Origin: DAOUKH01 sp964291475
Lineage (GTDB): Bacteria > Chloroflexota > Dehalococcoidia > SHYB01
Assembly (NCBI GenBank): GCA_964291475.2
Contig: OZ220075.1
Location: 138,505 to 202,504 of the forward strand
Length of the DNA: 64,000 bases
Reading direction: 5' to 3'
The position numbers and the translations under genes were made by a program. Numbering within the stretch: the first letter of the stretch is position 1; each line of letters opens with the position of its first letter. This document shows, piece by piece, positions 31,019-39,063 of the stretch. The notes beneath the pieces were generated by a model. The model was not told the DNA's origin. It saw only the letters and a program-made list of their open reading frames with translations, and made no database searches.

Positions 31019-31804
31019 GTGGAGTACATCTTCGAGGTCGGGAACTTCGGCCTCCGCTGGTACAGCGTCCTCGTCGCCGTCGGCCTCGGCATGGGCGCGT
31101 GGATCGCCGCCATCGAGGCCAAGCGGCGCGGCGAAGACCCCAACCACGTCTTCAACGCCCTCCTCATCTGCCTCCCGATGGCGCTGATTTGCGCCCGCGC
31201 CTACCACGTAATCGATGAGTGGAATGAGACCTATTCGGACAACGTAATCAGCGTCCTCTACCTCCATAAGGGTGGCATCGGCATCTACGGCGCGGCCATC
31301 GGCTCCATCCTAGGTCTAGCCATCTACACCCGCTGGCAACGCCTGCCCCTCATGCACTGGCTCGACATCGGTGCGCCGGGCTTCATTCTCGGCCAAGCCA
31401 TCGGCCGCTGGGGCAACTTCTTCAACCAGGAGCTCTACGGCACGCCTACCGACCTCCCGTGGGCCATCAACATCGACGCCTCGAAGCGGGCGTCGGGCTA
31501 CGAGACCTTCTCCCAGTTCCACCCGCTCTTCCTCTACGAATCGCTCCTCAACCTTGCCGGCCTCGGCGTCATGCTCTACGTCGCCCGGCGCTATGCCGAC
31601 CGGCTGAAGGAAGGCGACATCGTCCTCATCTACGGCGTCTGGTACGGCGGGGTACGCCTGGGCCTCGAATGGCTGCGCATCGACAACTGGGTGGCGGGCG
31701 GCTTCCCGGTAGCGGCGGCCATCTCCATCGCGGCCATCGTCATCTGCGGCGGCGTGCTGCTCTACCGCCACTGGTACACGCCCCGGTTCCGGGAAGCGCC
31801 TTAA
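31019..31804 (+). CDS. lgt: Prolipoprotein diacylglyceryl transferase
   Basis: Integral membrane enzyme that attaches diacylglycerol to the lipobox cysteine of prolipoproteins, such as the binding protein at 5745-7556 and the peptidase at 49327-51141. 261 residues with about seven helices. It contains the family signature GRWGNFFNQELYG, the HKGGIGIYGAAIG motif and FLYESLLNLAGL. Translation begins at GTG 31019 with AAAGGGAG upstream. Confidence 0.96.
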   Translation: MEYIFEVGNFGLRWYSVLVAVGLGMGAWIAAIEAKRRGEDPNHVFNALLICLPMALICARAYHVIDEWNETYSDNVISVLYLHKGGIGIYGAAIGSILGLAIYTRWQRLPLMHWLDIGAPGFILGQAIGRWGNFFNQELYGTPTDLPWAINIDASKRASGYETFSQFHPLFLYESLLNLAGLGVMLYVARRYADRLKEGDIVLIYGVWYGGVRLGLEWLRIDNWVAGGFPVAAAISIAAIVICGGVLLYRHWYTPRFREAP

Positions 31805-31895
31805 ACCTCCCTCCGGCAGGAGCACCTTAAACCTCCCTCCCTCCGGGAGGGACTGAGGGCGGGCACGCGCGGCCCGCCCCCGTAGGGCCTAGCGT
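31805..31895. repeat. Dispersed intergenic hairpin block 1
   Basis: Immediately after the lgt stop lie two TTAAACCTCCCTCC units, then CCTCCCTCCGGGAGGGACTGAGGGCGGGC, a hairpin-forming repeat (arms CCTCCC and GGGAGG), and the associated GC-rich tail. Relatives occur in six other gaps of this window. Confidence 0.75.
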
Positions 31896-31912
31896 CCTCG
31901 AATGACGCTCGG

Positions 31913-31918
31913 TATAGT
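31913..31918 (+). promoter_or_regulatory. -10 element upstream of trxB
   Basis: TATAGT, 33 bp before the GTG start, which is preceded by CGGAGGAC. Confidence 0.4.
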
Positions 31919-31951
31919 CTCCCCAGCCATATCCGGCGACGGAGGACATCC

Positions 31952-32875
31952 GTGAGCGACGTATACGACCTCGCCATCATCGGCTCCGGCTTCACCGGCC
32001 TCAGCGCCGGCGTGCAGGCCACGAGGATGGGCATGAAGACCGTCCTGATCGAGCAGGTGATCATGGGCGGTCAGATCCTGAACACCGACTTGGTGGAGAA
32101 CTACCCCGGCTTCCCCAAAGGCGTCTCCGGCATGGACCTCATCACCGGCGCCGAGGAGCAGGCGAGCAGCGCCGGCCTCGAATACGGCTTCGGCATGGTC
32201 ACCGGCATCGACACCTCCAAGCAGCCCATCGAGGTGCTCGGCGACGGCGAATCATGGCTCGCCAAGACCGTGATCATCGCCGCCGGTGGTGAGCACCGGA
32301 AGCTCGGCGTCCCCGGCGAGGCCGAGCTCGAGGGCCGCGGCGTCTCCCACTGCGCCACCTGCGACGGCATGTTCTTCCAAGACCAAGCCGTCGCCGTCAT
32401 CGGCGGCGGCGACTCCGCCATGGACGAGGGCCTCTATCTCACCAACATGTGCAGCAAGGTCTACTTCATCGTCCGCGGCGAGGAGTTGACCGGCCTCAAG
32501 GTCCTCCAAGACCGCGTCGCCGAGAACCCGAAGATCGACGTGCTCTACGACACCGTCGTAGACGCCATCAACGGCGACGACTCGGTGAAGGGCCTCACGC
32601 TGCGCAACGTGAAGACCGAGGAGAAGCGCGAGCTCGAGGTTACCGGCATCTTCGCCTACATCGGCTCCGACCCCGCCACCGCGCCCTTCGCCGCCTCCGT
32701 GCCCACCGACGGCGGCGGCCACGTCAAGGTCGACCTGCGCATGGCCACCGAGATCCCCGGCGTCTTCGCCGCCGGCGAATGCCGCTGGCAATCGACCCGC
32801 CAGCTCGCCAACTCCGCCGGCGACGGCGTCACCGCCGCCATCGCCGCCTACGAGTGGCTCCAAGCCAACGCCTAG
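31952..32875 (+). CDS. trxB: Thioredoxin reductase
   Basis: Flavoprotein that passes electrons from NADPH to thioredoxin. 307 residues, low-molecular-weight type. The FAD site is IIGSGFTGLSAGVQA near residue 9, the redox CATC is at residues 134-137 (VSHCATCDGM), the NADPH-domain site is AVIGGGDSAMDEGLYL, and the C-terminal FAD motif is GVFAAGECRWQSTRQLANSAGDGVTAA. It uses GTG with GGAGG upstream. It has its own promoter downstream of a repeat block. Confidence 0.93.
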   Translation: MSDVYDLAIIGSGFTGLSAGVQATRMGMKTVLIEQVIMGGQILNTDLVENYPGFPKGVSGMDLITGAEEQASSAGLEYGFGMVTGIDTSKQPIEVLGDGESWLAKTVIIAAGGEHRKLGVPGEAELEGRGVSHCATCDGMFFQDQAVAVIGGGDSAMDEGLYLTNMCSKVYFIVRGEELTGLKVLQDRVAENPKIDVLYDTVVDAINGDDSVKGLTLRNVKTEEKRELEVTGIFAYIGSDPATAPFAASVPTDGGGHVKVDLRMATEIPGVFAAGECRWQSTRQLANSAGDGVTAAIAAYEWLQANA

Positions 32876-32904
32876 CCGCCGCCACACCGTCTCGCAGCCC
32901 CTCA

Positions 32905-33155
32905 TCCCTGTAGGGGCGACCCTTGTGGTCGCCCATCCCCTCACAACCACCAACCGCCATCGAAACCCGTCGATCTTTCCCGCGGGAGCTCCCCTTAACC
33001 CTCTCCCCCTCTGGGCGAGCACCTTGAACCTCCCTCCCTCTGGGAGGGACTGAGGGCGGGCACGCGCCGCCAGGCGCGTCGGTGGGGTCGGGTTAGGAGG
33101 TCTTTCCTCTTCTCCCCCCGGGAGAAGATTGAGATGAGGGGCCCCCTCACACCAC
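32905..33155. repeat. Dispersed intergenic hairpin block 2
   Basis: The 343-bp gap between trxB and the peptidase gene is filled mainly by repeats. They are a GGGCGACC-CTTGT-GGTCGCCC hairpin (32914-32934), a CCTCCCTCTGGGAGGGACTGAGGG hairpin, a palindromic CGCGCCGCCAGGCGCG, and a CTTCTCCCCCCGGGAGAAG hairpin followed by ATTGAGATGAGGGGCC. No gene is visible. Confidence 0.75.
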
Positions 33156-33218
33156 CACCGGTGACCAAAACCCGCCTCCCGCACGCCCCCACCTCGGCAA
33201 CGTAAACTGGCAAACGGC

Positions 33219-33827
33219 ATGGACATCATCCTCCTCACCGGCTTCCTCCCCTTCCGTGGCCGCGCCGCCAATGTCTCCGGCGACGTCGCCGCCGCCCTCG
33301 ACGGAGCCGTAATCGGCGCCGCCGCCGTCCACGCCCTGCTCATGCCGGTGCACTGGGATGCCCCTCATTCGGCCATCGCCGACGCGCTCGCCGCCATTGA
33401 GGCCGAGGGCGATCACGCCGTCGCCGTCGTCGGCCTCGGAGAATGCGGCGCGAACGGGAGTGTCCGCGTGGAGACCCGGGCCCGCAACCACCGGGGCCGC
33501 CGATCCGACGAGCGCGGCCTACGGCCCGGGGCCGGTACGCCGTCGGAGTCGGAACCGGGAGGTCCGCCCACGCGTTCGTCGAGTCTGGCAGCAACACTCC
33601 AGCGCGCCCTAGATGAGGCAGGCGTCGAGCGCATCATCAGCCGCGGCGCCGGACGGTTCCTCTGCGAAGAGGCGCTCTACGTCAGCCTGGGGCTGGCGCC
33701 TCCCGCCGGCTTCGTCCACCTGCCCGCCTACCCCAACGTCCGCGCCGACAAATCGGACCCACGGAACCGCGCCCACTTCCTCGCCATGAAGGGCGCCGTC
33801 GAGGCAGCCCTCGCGGGCCTAGCCTGA
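33219..33827 (+). CDS. Pyroglutamyl-peptidase I-like cysteine peptidase
   Basis: 202 residues of peptidase family C15, which removes N-terminal pyroglutamate from peptides in the cytoplasm. The N-terminus DIILLTGFLPFRGRAANVS matches the family GFEPF start. The expected triad can be assigned: Glu85 in GSVRVETR, Cys149 in GAGRFLCEEALY, and His167 in GFVHLPAYPN. The region between Glu and Cys is less conserved and Arg/Gly-rich. Its last bases overlap the end of the convergent MFS gene. Confidence 0.85.
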   Translation: MDIILLTGFLPFRGRAANVSGDVAAALDGAVIGAAAVHALLMPVHWDAPHSAIADALAAIEAEGDHAVAVVGLGECGANGSVRVETRARNHRGRRSDERGLRPGAGTPSESEPGGPPTRSSSLAATLQRALDEAGVERIISRGAGRFLCEEALYVSLGLAPPAGFVHLPAYPNVRADKSDPRNRAHFLAMKGAVEAALAGLA

Positions 33828-35348
33828 CTTGCCCGCCGCCCCGGCGACGGGAACGGCCGTCCGCTCCTCTTGCTCCGCGGCCACGGCGGCCCCAACGTCG
33901 GGCGCGGGACGGTCGCCCTTGAAGAAGGAGAAGACAACGCCGAGCGCGACGAGCCCGCCCATCACGAAGAAGGCGCGGTGCATGCCGGCGAGGAATGCCG
34001 TCGCGATTGCGTCGCCGCCGGTCTCGGCGACGGCGTCGAGGCGCGGCTCGAAGCCGAACGAGGCCATCGTCACCACGATCACGGCGGTGGCCAGGGCAAT
34101 GCTGGTGACGTTGGCCGAGTTGCGCATCAACTGGGTCAGCGCCGTGATGACGCCGTAGCGCGACCGCGGGACGGCGCTCAGGATCGAGCTATTGTTGGGG
34201 GAGCTGAACATCCCAACGCCGGCACTGTTCAGGATCATGAGGGGAATGATCAGTCCGAGCGAAGTGTCCGAATCGAGGACGAACCCGAAGGTGAAGAGCC
34301 CCGCCGCGGACATGCTCAAACCGCCCATGTTGAGTAGCCGCCAGCCGAAGCGGTCGGAGAGCCGCCCGCTCACCGATCCCATGACCGCCAGCGTCGCCGC
34401 GCCGGGGATCAGCATCAGTCCCGCCTCCCGCGCGCTGTAGCCCAGGATGTTCTGCAGGTAGAAGGGCATGACGAAGATCATGGAGGCCGACCCCATGAAC
34501 GAAAGCCAGCCGGCACTCACGCCGAAGGCGACCAGCCGCCGCTTGAAAAGGCGCAGGTCGAGCATGGGGTCCTCGGTCCGCAGCTCCCACCAAATGAAGG
34601 TGGCGATGGCCGCGCCTACCGCGACGAATCCCGTGATGACGGCGGGCGACAGCCAGCCGGCACGGTGGCCGTTCGTCATGACCATCAGGAAGACGAGGAG
34701 CACCGCGCCCGACAGCGCCGCGCCGACCCAGTCGAAGCGCGCGCTCTGGCCCACCGGCTTGTCGCGGGCGAGCACGGCGGAGCTGAGCACGACCGCCGAC
34801 GCCAGCAGCGCCACGAGCGCGAAAGGCGCGTTGAAGAAGAACACCGAGCGCCAGCCTAGGCCGGTCACCAGCGCCCCGCCGAGCGCGGGGCCGACGATCA
34901 TGCCCGTGCCGACGACGCTCAGGTGGGAGCCCAGGGCCTTGCCGCGCTCCGCGCCGGGAAAGACGGACAGCACCGCCGCCATGGCGTTCGCCTGGATCAT
35001 TGCCGAGCCGATCCCCTGGAACAGCTTCGCCCCGATGAGCATGCCCATGCTCTGCGCGGAGCCCGCGGCCAGGGCGCCGAGGCAGAAGATCGCCAGGCCG
35101 GCCATATAGACCCGCTTGCGGTCCGTCGTGTCGCCGAGCCGCGCCATGGGGAGCAGCAGGATGCTGATCATCAGCGCATGGCCGATGGTGACCCACTGCA
35201 CGGTCGGGAGGTCGCTTTCGAAGTGATCGGCGATGCTCGGCAGCGCGACGTTGACGCTCCCCATGTCCATGACCGACATGAAGGTGCCGATGGCGATCGT
35301 CCCGAAGACGAGCCACTTCCGCGTTCCGGCGTCCTGGAAGGCCCTCAT
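33819..35348 (-). CDS. MFS transporter, DHA2 (14-helix) drug-exporter family
   Basis: 509 residues with about 14 hydrophobic segments. It starts RKWLVFGTIAIGTFMSVMDMGSVNVALPSIADHF, the DHA2/EmrB signature D-x-x-x-V-N-V-A-L-P, with LGDTTDRKRVYMAGLAIFCLG for the loop between helices 2 and 3. The C-terminus is cytoplasmic and charged. It probably exports a small organic compound with proton antiport. It is the last gene of a tight minus-strand group (amidohydrolase, NifS-like, TusA-like, MFS) with 19-30 bp gaps, so it may export a product of that set. Confidence 0.9.
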   Translation of the reverse strand: MRAFQDAGTRKWLVFGTIAIGTFMSVMDMGSVNVALPSIADHFESDLPTVQWVTIGHALMISILLLPMARLGDTTDRKRVYMAGLAIFCLGALAAGSAQSMGMLIGAKLFQGIGSAMIQANAMAAVLSVFPGAERGKALGSHLSVVGTGMIVGPALGGALVTGLGWRSVFFFNAPFALVALLASAVVLSSAVLARDKPVGQSARFDWVGAALSGAVLLVFLMVMTNGHRAGWLSPAVITGFVAVGAAIATFIWWELRTEDPMLDLRLFKRRLVAFGVSAGWLSFMGSASMIFVMPFYLQNILGYSAREAGLMLIPGAATLAVMGSVSGRLSDRFGWRLLNMGGLSMSAAGLFTFGFVLDSDTSLGLIIPLMILNSAGVGMFSSPNNSSILSAVPRSRYGVITALTQLMRNSANVTSIALATAVIVVTMASFGFEPRLDAVAETGGDAIATAFLAGMHRAFFVMGGLVALGVVFSFFKGDRPAPDVGAAVAAEQEERTAVPVAGAAGKSG

Positions 35349-35378
35349 TTCGCGCGCGTCAGCCTCGGGCCGTTCCGT

Positions 35379-35624
35379 TCATGCCTTGCGGATCAGCGCC
35401 CGGTAGACGCCGCCCTCGTGGGTGAGCGCCAGCAGCGTGTTCCCCGTCCTTGCGCACCACGCCGGGAAGTCTTCCTCGACACCCTCGTCGTCGGACAGCA
35501 CCTCGATGACCCCGCCCGGCGCCATTGACCGGATGCGCTTCGCCGTCTCCCACACGGGCACGGGACAACAGAGGCCGATCGTGTCCAGGGTCTCGTCCGG
35601 CGCGGCCGGTTCAAGGCTTGTCAT
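35379..35624 (-). CDS. TusA-like sulfur-carrier protein
   Basis: 81 residues: TLDTIGLCCPVPVWETAKRIRSMAPGGVIEVLSDDEGVEEDFPAWCARTGNTLLAL. The C-P-x-P motif with reactive Cys20 is that of the TusA/SirA fold, which carries persulfide sulfur. The start at 35624 gives the family N-terminus; a longer frame reads into the neighbour. It lies 19 bp after the NifS-like gene. Such pairs normally pass sulfur from cysteine to an acceptor, but the partner here lacks its catalytic lysine. Confidence 0.85.
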   Translation of the reverse strand: MTSLEPAAPDETLDTIGLCCPVPVWETAKRIRSMAPGGVIEVLSDDEGVEEDFPAWCARTGNTLLALTHEGGVYRALIRKA

Positions 35625-35643
35625 GTCCGTATCCGTCTCGAGG

Positions 35644-36813
35644 TCACGCGAACGGCGAGAGCGACCGCAGCCGCTCGATGGCCCGCGGCAGCTCCGCGAG
35701 GAAGTAGTCGACCTCGGCTTCCGTCGTCTCCGCGCCCACGCTGGCAACGAGCGAGCCGGAGCGCATCTCCGTGCCCAGGCCGATGGCTTCGAGGACGTGC
35801 GAAGCCGTCTCCGTCCTCCCGGAGCACGCCGTGCCGCTGGCGGCGTAGACGTTCGCGTTCATCGACAACTCCAGCAGCAGGCTCTCCGCCTCGACGCGGT
35901 CGACAACGCAGCTGGCGTGATGAGGAAGGCGGCGCTCGGGATGCCCCGTCACGCGGACGCCGTCCCACGCCCGAAAGGCGTCGATCATCTTGTGGCGCAG
36001 CCTTCGCGCGGCCTCCACTCGTTCGGACATATGGGCGCGGGCCAAGTCGGCGGCGGCGCCGAAGCCCACGATGGCGGGGACGTTCTCCGTGCCGGCCCGC
36101 CGGCCCGACTCCTGGGTGCCGCCTTCCAGGAGCGCCGGCCAGCGCAGCCCGCGTCTACTATACAGCGCCCCCGCGCCCTTCGGCCCGCCGAACATGTGCG
36201 CCGACAGCGTCATCAGCGACGCGCCCAGCGCCTCGGCGTCGACGGGGATGATGCCGGCCGCGTTGGTGGCGTCGACGTGCAGCGGCGCGCCCCGCTCGCG
36301 GCAGATGATCCCGACCTCGCCGATCGGCTCGATGGTGCCGATTTCGTTGCTCGCCAGGGTCATGGTGACCAGCGCGGTGTCCTCGTTCACCGCGGCGCGG
36401 ACCGCGTCCAAGTCGATGACCCCGTCGGAATCGACGCCGACGGTGACCACCTCGAACCCCGCCCGCTCCAGCGTCCGGCACGGCGCGAGGACGGAAACGT
36501 GCTCGACCGCCGACGTCACCACCCGCCGCCCCCGGACCGGCGCGCCGGGCATGAGCAGGCCCTTGACGGCCCAGTTGTTGCTCTCCGTGGCCCCGGAGGT
36601 AAAGGTGACCTCCTCCGGCGCCGCCCCGACGAGCGCGGCCACCGGCGCGCGCGCCGCCTCCACCGCGTCGAGCGCCTCCTCGGCGGGCGGATAGGCGCTC
36701 TGCGGGTTGTGAAAGCGGGGACCGGACAGATACGGCCGCATCGCCTCCACGACCTCAGGCGCGCAGGGCGTCGTGGCAATGTGGTCGAGGTAGACCGGAG
36801 GTCGCGCCGTCAT
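35644..36813 (-). CDS. NifS/IscS-like class V aminotransferase-fold protein lacking the PLP lysine
   Basis: 389 residues, full length for the cysteine desulfurase family: VYLDHIATTPCAPEVVEAM, EVTFTSGATESNNWAVKG, TSAVEHVSVL, ASNEIGTIEPIGE, HVDATNAAGIIPVDA, and a cysteine loop ASGTACSGRTETASHVLEAIGLG. The lysine that binds pyridoxal phosphate sits in S-x-H-K-x-x-G-P-K-G in relatives. Here the segment is SAHM207FGGPKG, Met (ATG, complement of 36193-36195) instead of Lys (AAG), a single-base difference. If real, the protein cannot do normal desulfuration. Neighbours are a TusA-like protein and an amidohydrolase. Confidence 0.88.
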   Translation of the reverse strand: MTARPPVYLDHIATTPCAPEVVEAMRPYLSGPRFHNPQSAYPPAEEALDAVEAARAPVAALVGAAPEEVTFTSGATESNNWAVKGLLMPGAPVRGRRVVTSAVEHVSVLAPCRTLERAGFEVVTVGVDSDGVIDLDAVRAAVNEDTALVTMTLASNEIGTIEPIGEVGIICRERGAPLHVDATNAAGIIPVDAEALGASLMTLSAHMFGGPKGAGALYSRRGLRWPALLEGGTQESGRRAGTENVPAIVGFGAAADLARAHMSERVEAARRLRHKMIDAFRAWDGVRVTGHPERRLPHHASCVVDRVEAESLLLELSMNANVYAASGTACSGRTETASHVLEAIGLGTEMRSGSLVASVGAETTEAEVDYFLAELPRAIERLRSLSPFA

Positions 36814-36843
36814 GCGGCTATTGTAGCCCTTGGGCGCGGCCCG

Positions 36844-37938
36844 CTAGTTGATGCGGTAGACCGCCTTGGCCGTGTCCCAGGTGGCCTTGCGCACGACGTC
36901 GTCGCTCGCGCCGGCGAAGATGTGCCGGACGGCCTCTTCGGTGTGGGGGAAGGTGCCGTCGGCGTGGGGGTAGTCGGCGGCCCACATGACGTTGTCGACG
37001 CCGATCTCCGGAATCAGCTTCACGCCGATGGCTTCCTCCTGGAAGGTTGCGTACATCTGCCGCTTGAACAGCTCGCGGGGGTCCATAGAGAGCGGGATGT
37101 CGATCATCGAGCCGTAGGTCTTGCGCTCGAAGGCCAGCCGTTCCAGCACGTAGGGGATCCAGCCGATGCCCGACTCGCCCAGCACGAGCTTGAAGTTCGG
37201 GTTGCGCTCCAACATGCCGGAAAAGATCGCCTGGGCCAGTATCTCGGTCATCTGCAGTTGCACTAGCGCCGTCCGCATTGGTGCGGTCCAGTCCCTCTTT
37301 ATGCCTCCGATGCCCCCGCCGCCGCCGCCAATGTGGACGCTGATCACCAGGCCCGCCTCCGCGGCGGCGGTCCAGACCGGGTCCCATGCCGGCTCATAGA
37401 TCGGCGCCGTCGCGCTGTGTACCTCGAAGATGGCGCCGCGCAGACCAAGCCGGTTGACGTGTTCGACCTCCGCCAGGGTCTCCCTCGGGTCGGTCGAGGG
37501 CAGGGTCGCCAGCGACACGAGGCGGTCCGGCGCCGCCGCGACGAACTCGGCGAGCCAATCGTTCATGGCGTGCATACAGGCAGCCTGGAGGGCGCCGTCG
37601 TCAAAACTCCAGTCGAGGAAGTTGTAGATGACCTGGGCATAGATGCCGTCGCGGTCCATGTCTTCCAGCCGGTACCTTGCGGTCGACGGGCGCCAGACGT
37701 CGGGCTCCGGCTCCTCGGCAAGGCCGATCTCGTCGAAGACGACCTTGCGGCCGTCGGCGCGCTTCGTCCCGTAGATGCCCCAGCGCCTTCCCTCACGGAA
37801 CCAGACCGGCCCCGTCTCGGTCTGGACTACCTGGGGCGCGGCCTCCTTGAACTTGGCAGGGACGCGCTCCTGCCACATGTTCGGGGGAACGTAGCAGAGG
37901 TCCATGTGGTCGTCGCTGGAGATGTACTTGTATTCCAT
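36844..37938 (-). CDS. Amidohydrolase-2 family metal-dependent hydrolase
   Basis: 364 residues of the ACMSD-like TIM-barrel family. N-terminal YKYISSDDHMDLCYVPPNMW carries the first metal-binding stretch. Further segments are ISVHIGGGGGGIGG (central His), VLGESGIGWIPYVLERL and the C-terminal DNVMWAADYPHADGTFPHTEE with its conserved Asp-Tyr-Pro-His. Members hydrolyse or decarboxylate ring compounds; the substrate is unknown. It heads the minus-strand operon with the NifS-like, TusA-like and MFS genes. Two relatives lie at 51223 and 52441. Confidence 0.9.
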   Translation of the reverse strand: MEYKYISSDDHMDLCYVPPNMWQERVPAKFKEAAPQVVQTETGPVWFREGRRWGIYGTKRADGRKVVFDEIGLAEEPEPDVWRPSTARYRLEDMDRDGIYAQVIYNFLDWSFDDGALQAACMHAMNDWLAEFVAAAPDRLVSLATLPSTDPRETLAEVEHVNRLGLRGAIFEVHSATAPIYEPAWDPVWTAAAEAGLVISVHIGGGGGGIGGIKRDWTAPMRTALVQLQMTEILAQAIFSGMLERNPNFKLVLGESGIGWIPYVLERLAFERKTYGSMIDIPLSMDPRELFKRQMYATFQEEAIGVKLIPEIGVDNVMWAADYPHADGTFPHTEEAVRHIFAGASDDVVRKATWDTAKAVYRIN

Positions 37939-38112
37939 CGAGTGCTCCTCGGCTCGGGGCGCCGCTCATTCTAGGCGAGCCGCCGCGGCGACGCCAAGCG
38001 CGTCCTAGTAGGAAGCGCGCGCCGTTTGTGGCATAGTGGCGGGCGCGCCGGCGGCCCATCGTCCGGCGCGCAACCGCGCCCGCTCCGTAAGACGGAAACG
38101 AGGAGGCAGCCC

Positions 38113-38600
38113 ATGAGCCACCACGACCACGACCCTGTCCCTGAAGATGCCCAGGACTTCATGAAGAACAACGGCCGCACCTTCATGATCACCAAGCGCA
38201 AGGACGGCTCGCCGACGGCCCACCCATGGCGAGCTGGTACGGCGGCTTCCTCTACCTGAACATGTACAAGGCCAGCATCAAGTCGAAGAACCTCGACCGC
38301 GACCCCCGAATCTGCTGCGTCGTCACCAACCGCTCCGACGACGTCGACCTCGAGGCCGCCGTCTACCGGGCCACGGGCAGGAAGCTCACCGTCGACGAGG
38401 TATTCGCCGAGCGAGTCACCGATGGCCTGGCGTGGGCCCGCAACCCTCGGTCGGAGGGCTCCCAGGAGCAGCCCGACATTCCCGACGAGGACAAGCGCAA
38501 GATCGGCGACACGGCGGGCCGGATCAAGCGGGGCGTGCGCGTGATCTGGGAGCTCACCGCGAACAAAGCCGGCCTGATCCAGAACGTGCGGGAGGGCTAA
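38113..38600 (+). CDS. Split-barrel flavin-binding protein, type A of second gene pair (frameshifted)
   Basis: Second copy of the type A split-barrel gene: MSHHDHDPVPEDAQDFMKNNGRTFMITKRKDGSPTAHP, then in another frame MASWYGGFLYLNMYKASIKSKNLDRDPRICCVV to the stop. The expected HPM-x-x-WY sequence requires CCCC at 38223-38225, where only CCC is present. Repaired length is about 162 residues. An upstream GAGGAGG supports the start. A type B gene follows after two bases, as in the 23.8-24.6 kb pair. Confidence 0.8.
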
Positions 38601-38602
38601 CC

Positions 38603-39044
38603 ATGCCGCGAGAACATCCCACCATCAAGATGACCCCGGACGAGATCGCTGCGTTCGTCTCGACGCAGACGCGCTGCATTCTCGGGACCCTCGACGCCGA
38701 GGGCGGCCCCTGGGGCGACGCCGCCGCCACCGTCCTCAGCAACGGCGCGCTGCACTTCCGCGTGCCCGCCTCCTCGGCCTCCGCCGCCAACATCGCGGGC
38801 GACGACCGCGTCGTCTGCGTCTTCGAGGAGCACCCCGAGGACACCGGCTACTACACCATCAAGGGCGCAATCATCCACGGTCACGCCGCGCCCTCCGACG
38901 ACGCGGAGGCCAAGGCGGCGCTCGACGGCATCCCCGACCCGGTGACCCGCGCCCCCGAACCCGGCGGCGCGACCTTCACCGTCGGCCTCCGACGACACCG
39001 CGAGTTTCGACTTCGCCAAGATCAAGCGCCGCTTCGAACAGTAG
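38603..39044 (+). CDS. Split-barrel flavin-binding protein, type B of second gene pair (frameshifted)
   Basis: Relative of the gene at 24202-24612: MPREHPTIKMTPDEIAAFVSTQTRCILGTLDAEGGPWGDAAATVLSNGALHFRVP and YYTIKGAIIHGHA. After FTVGL the frame shifts by one inserted base near 38990. The expected ending DDTASFDFAKIKRRFEQ, matching SFDFTKIKAKV of the other copy, then reads to the stop at 39042-39044. Repaired length is about 146 residues. The next gene is a double CoA-transferase, 19 bp on. Confidence 0.8.
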
Positions 39045-39063
39045 CCGCCCCACGGAGGACGTT

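Noticed and set aside
35422..37266. 614-residue plus-strand frame opposite the NifS-like and amidohydrolase genes
   Set aside because: Antisense shadow of conserved genes; Arg/Gly-rich without motifs.
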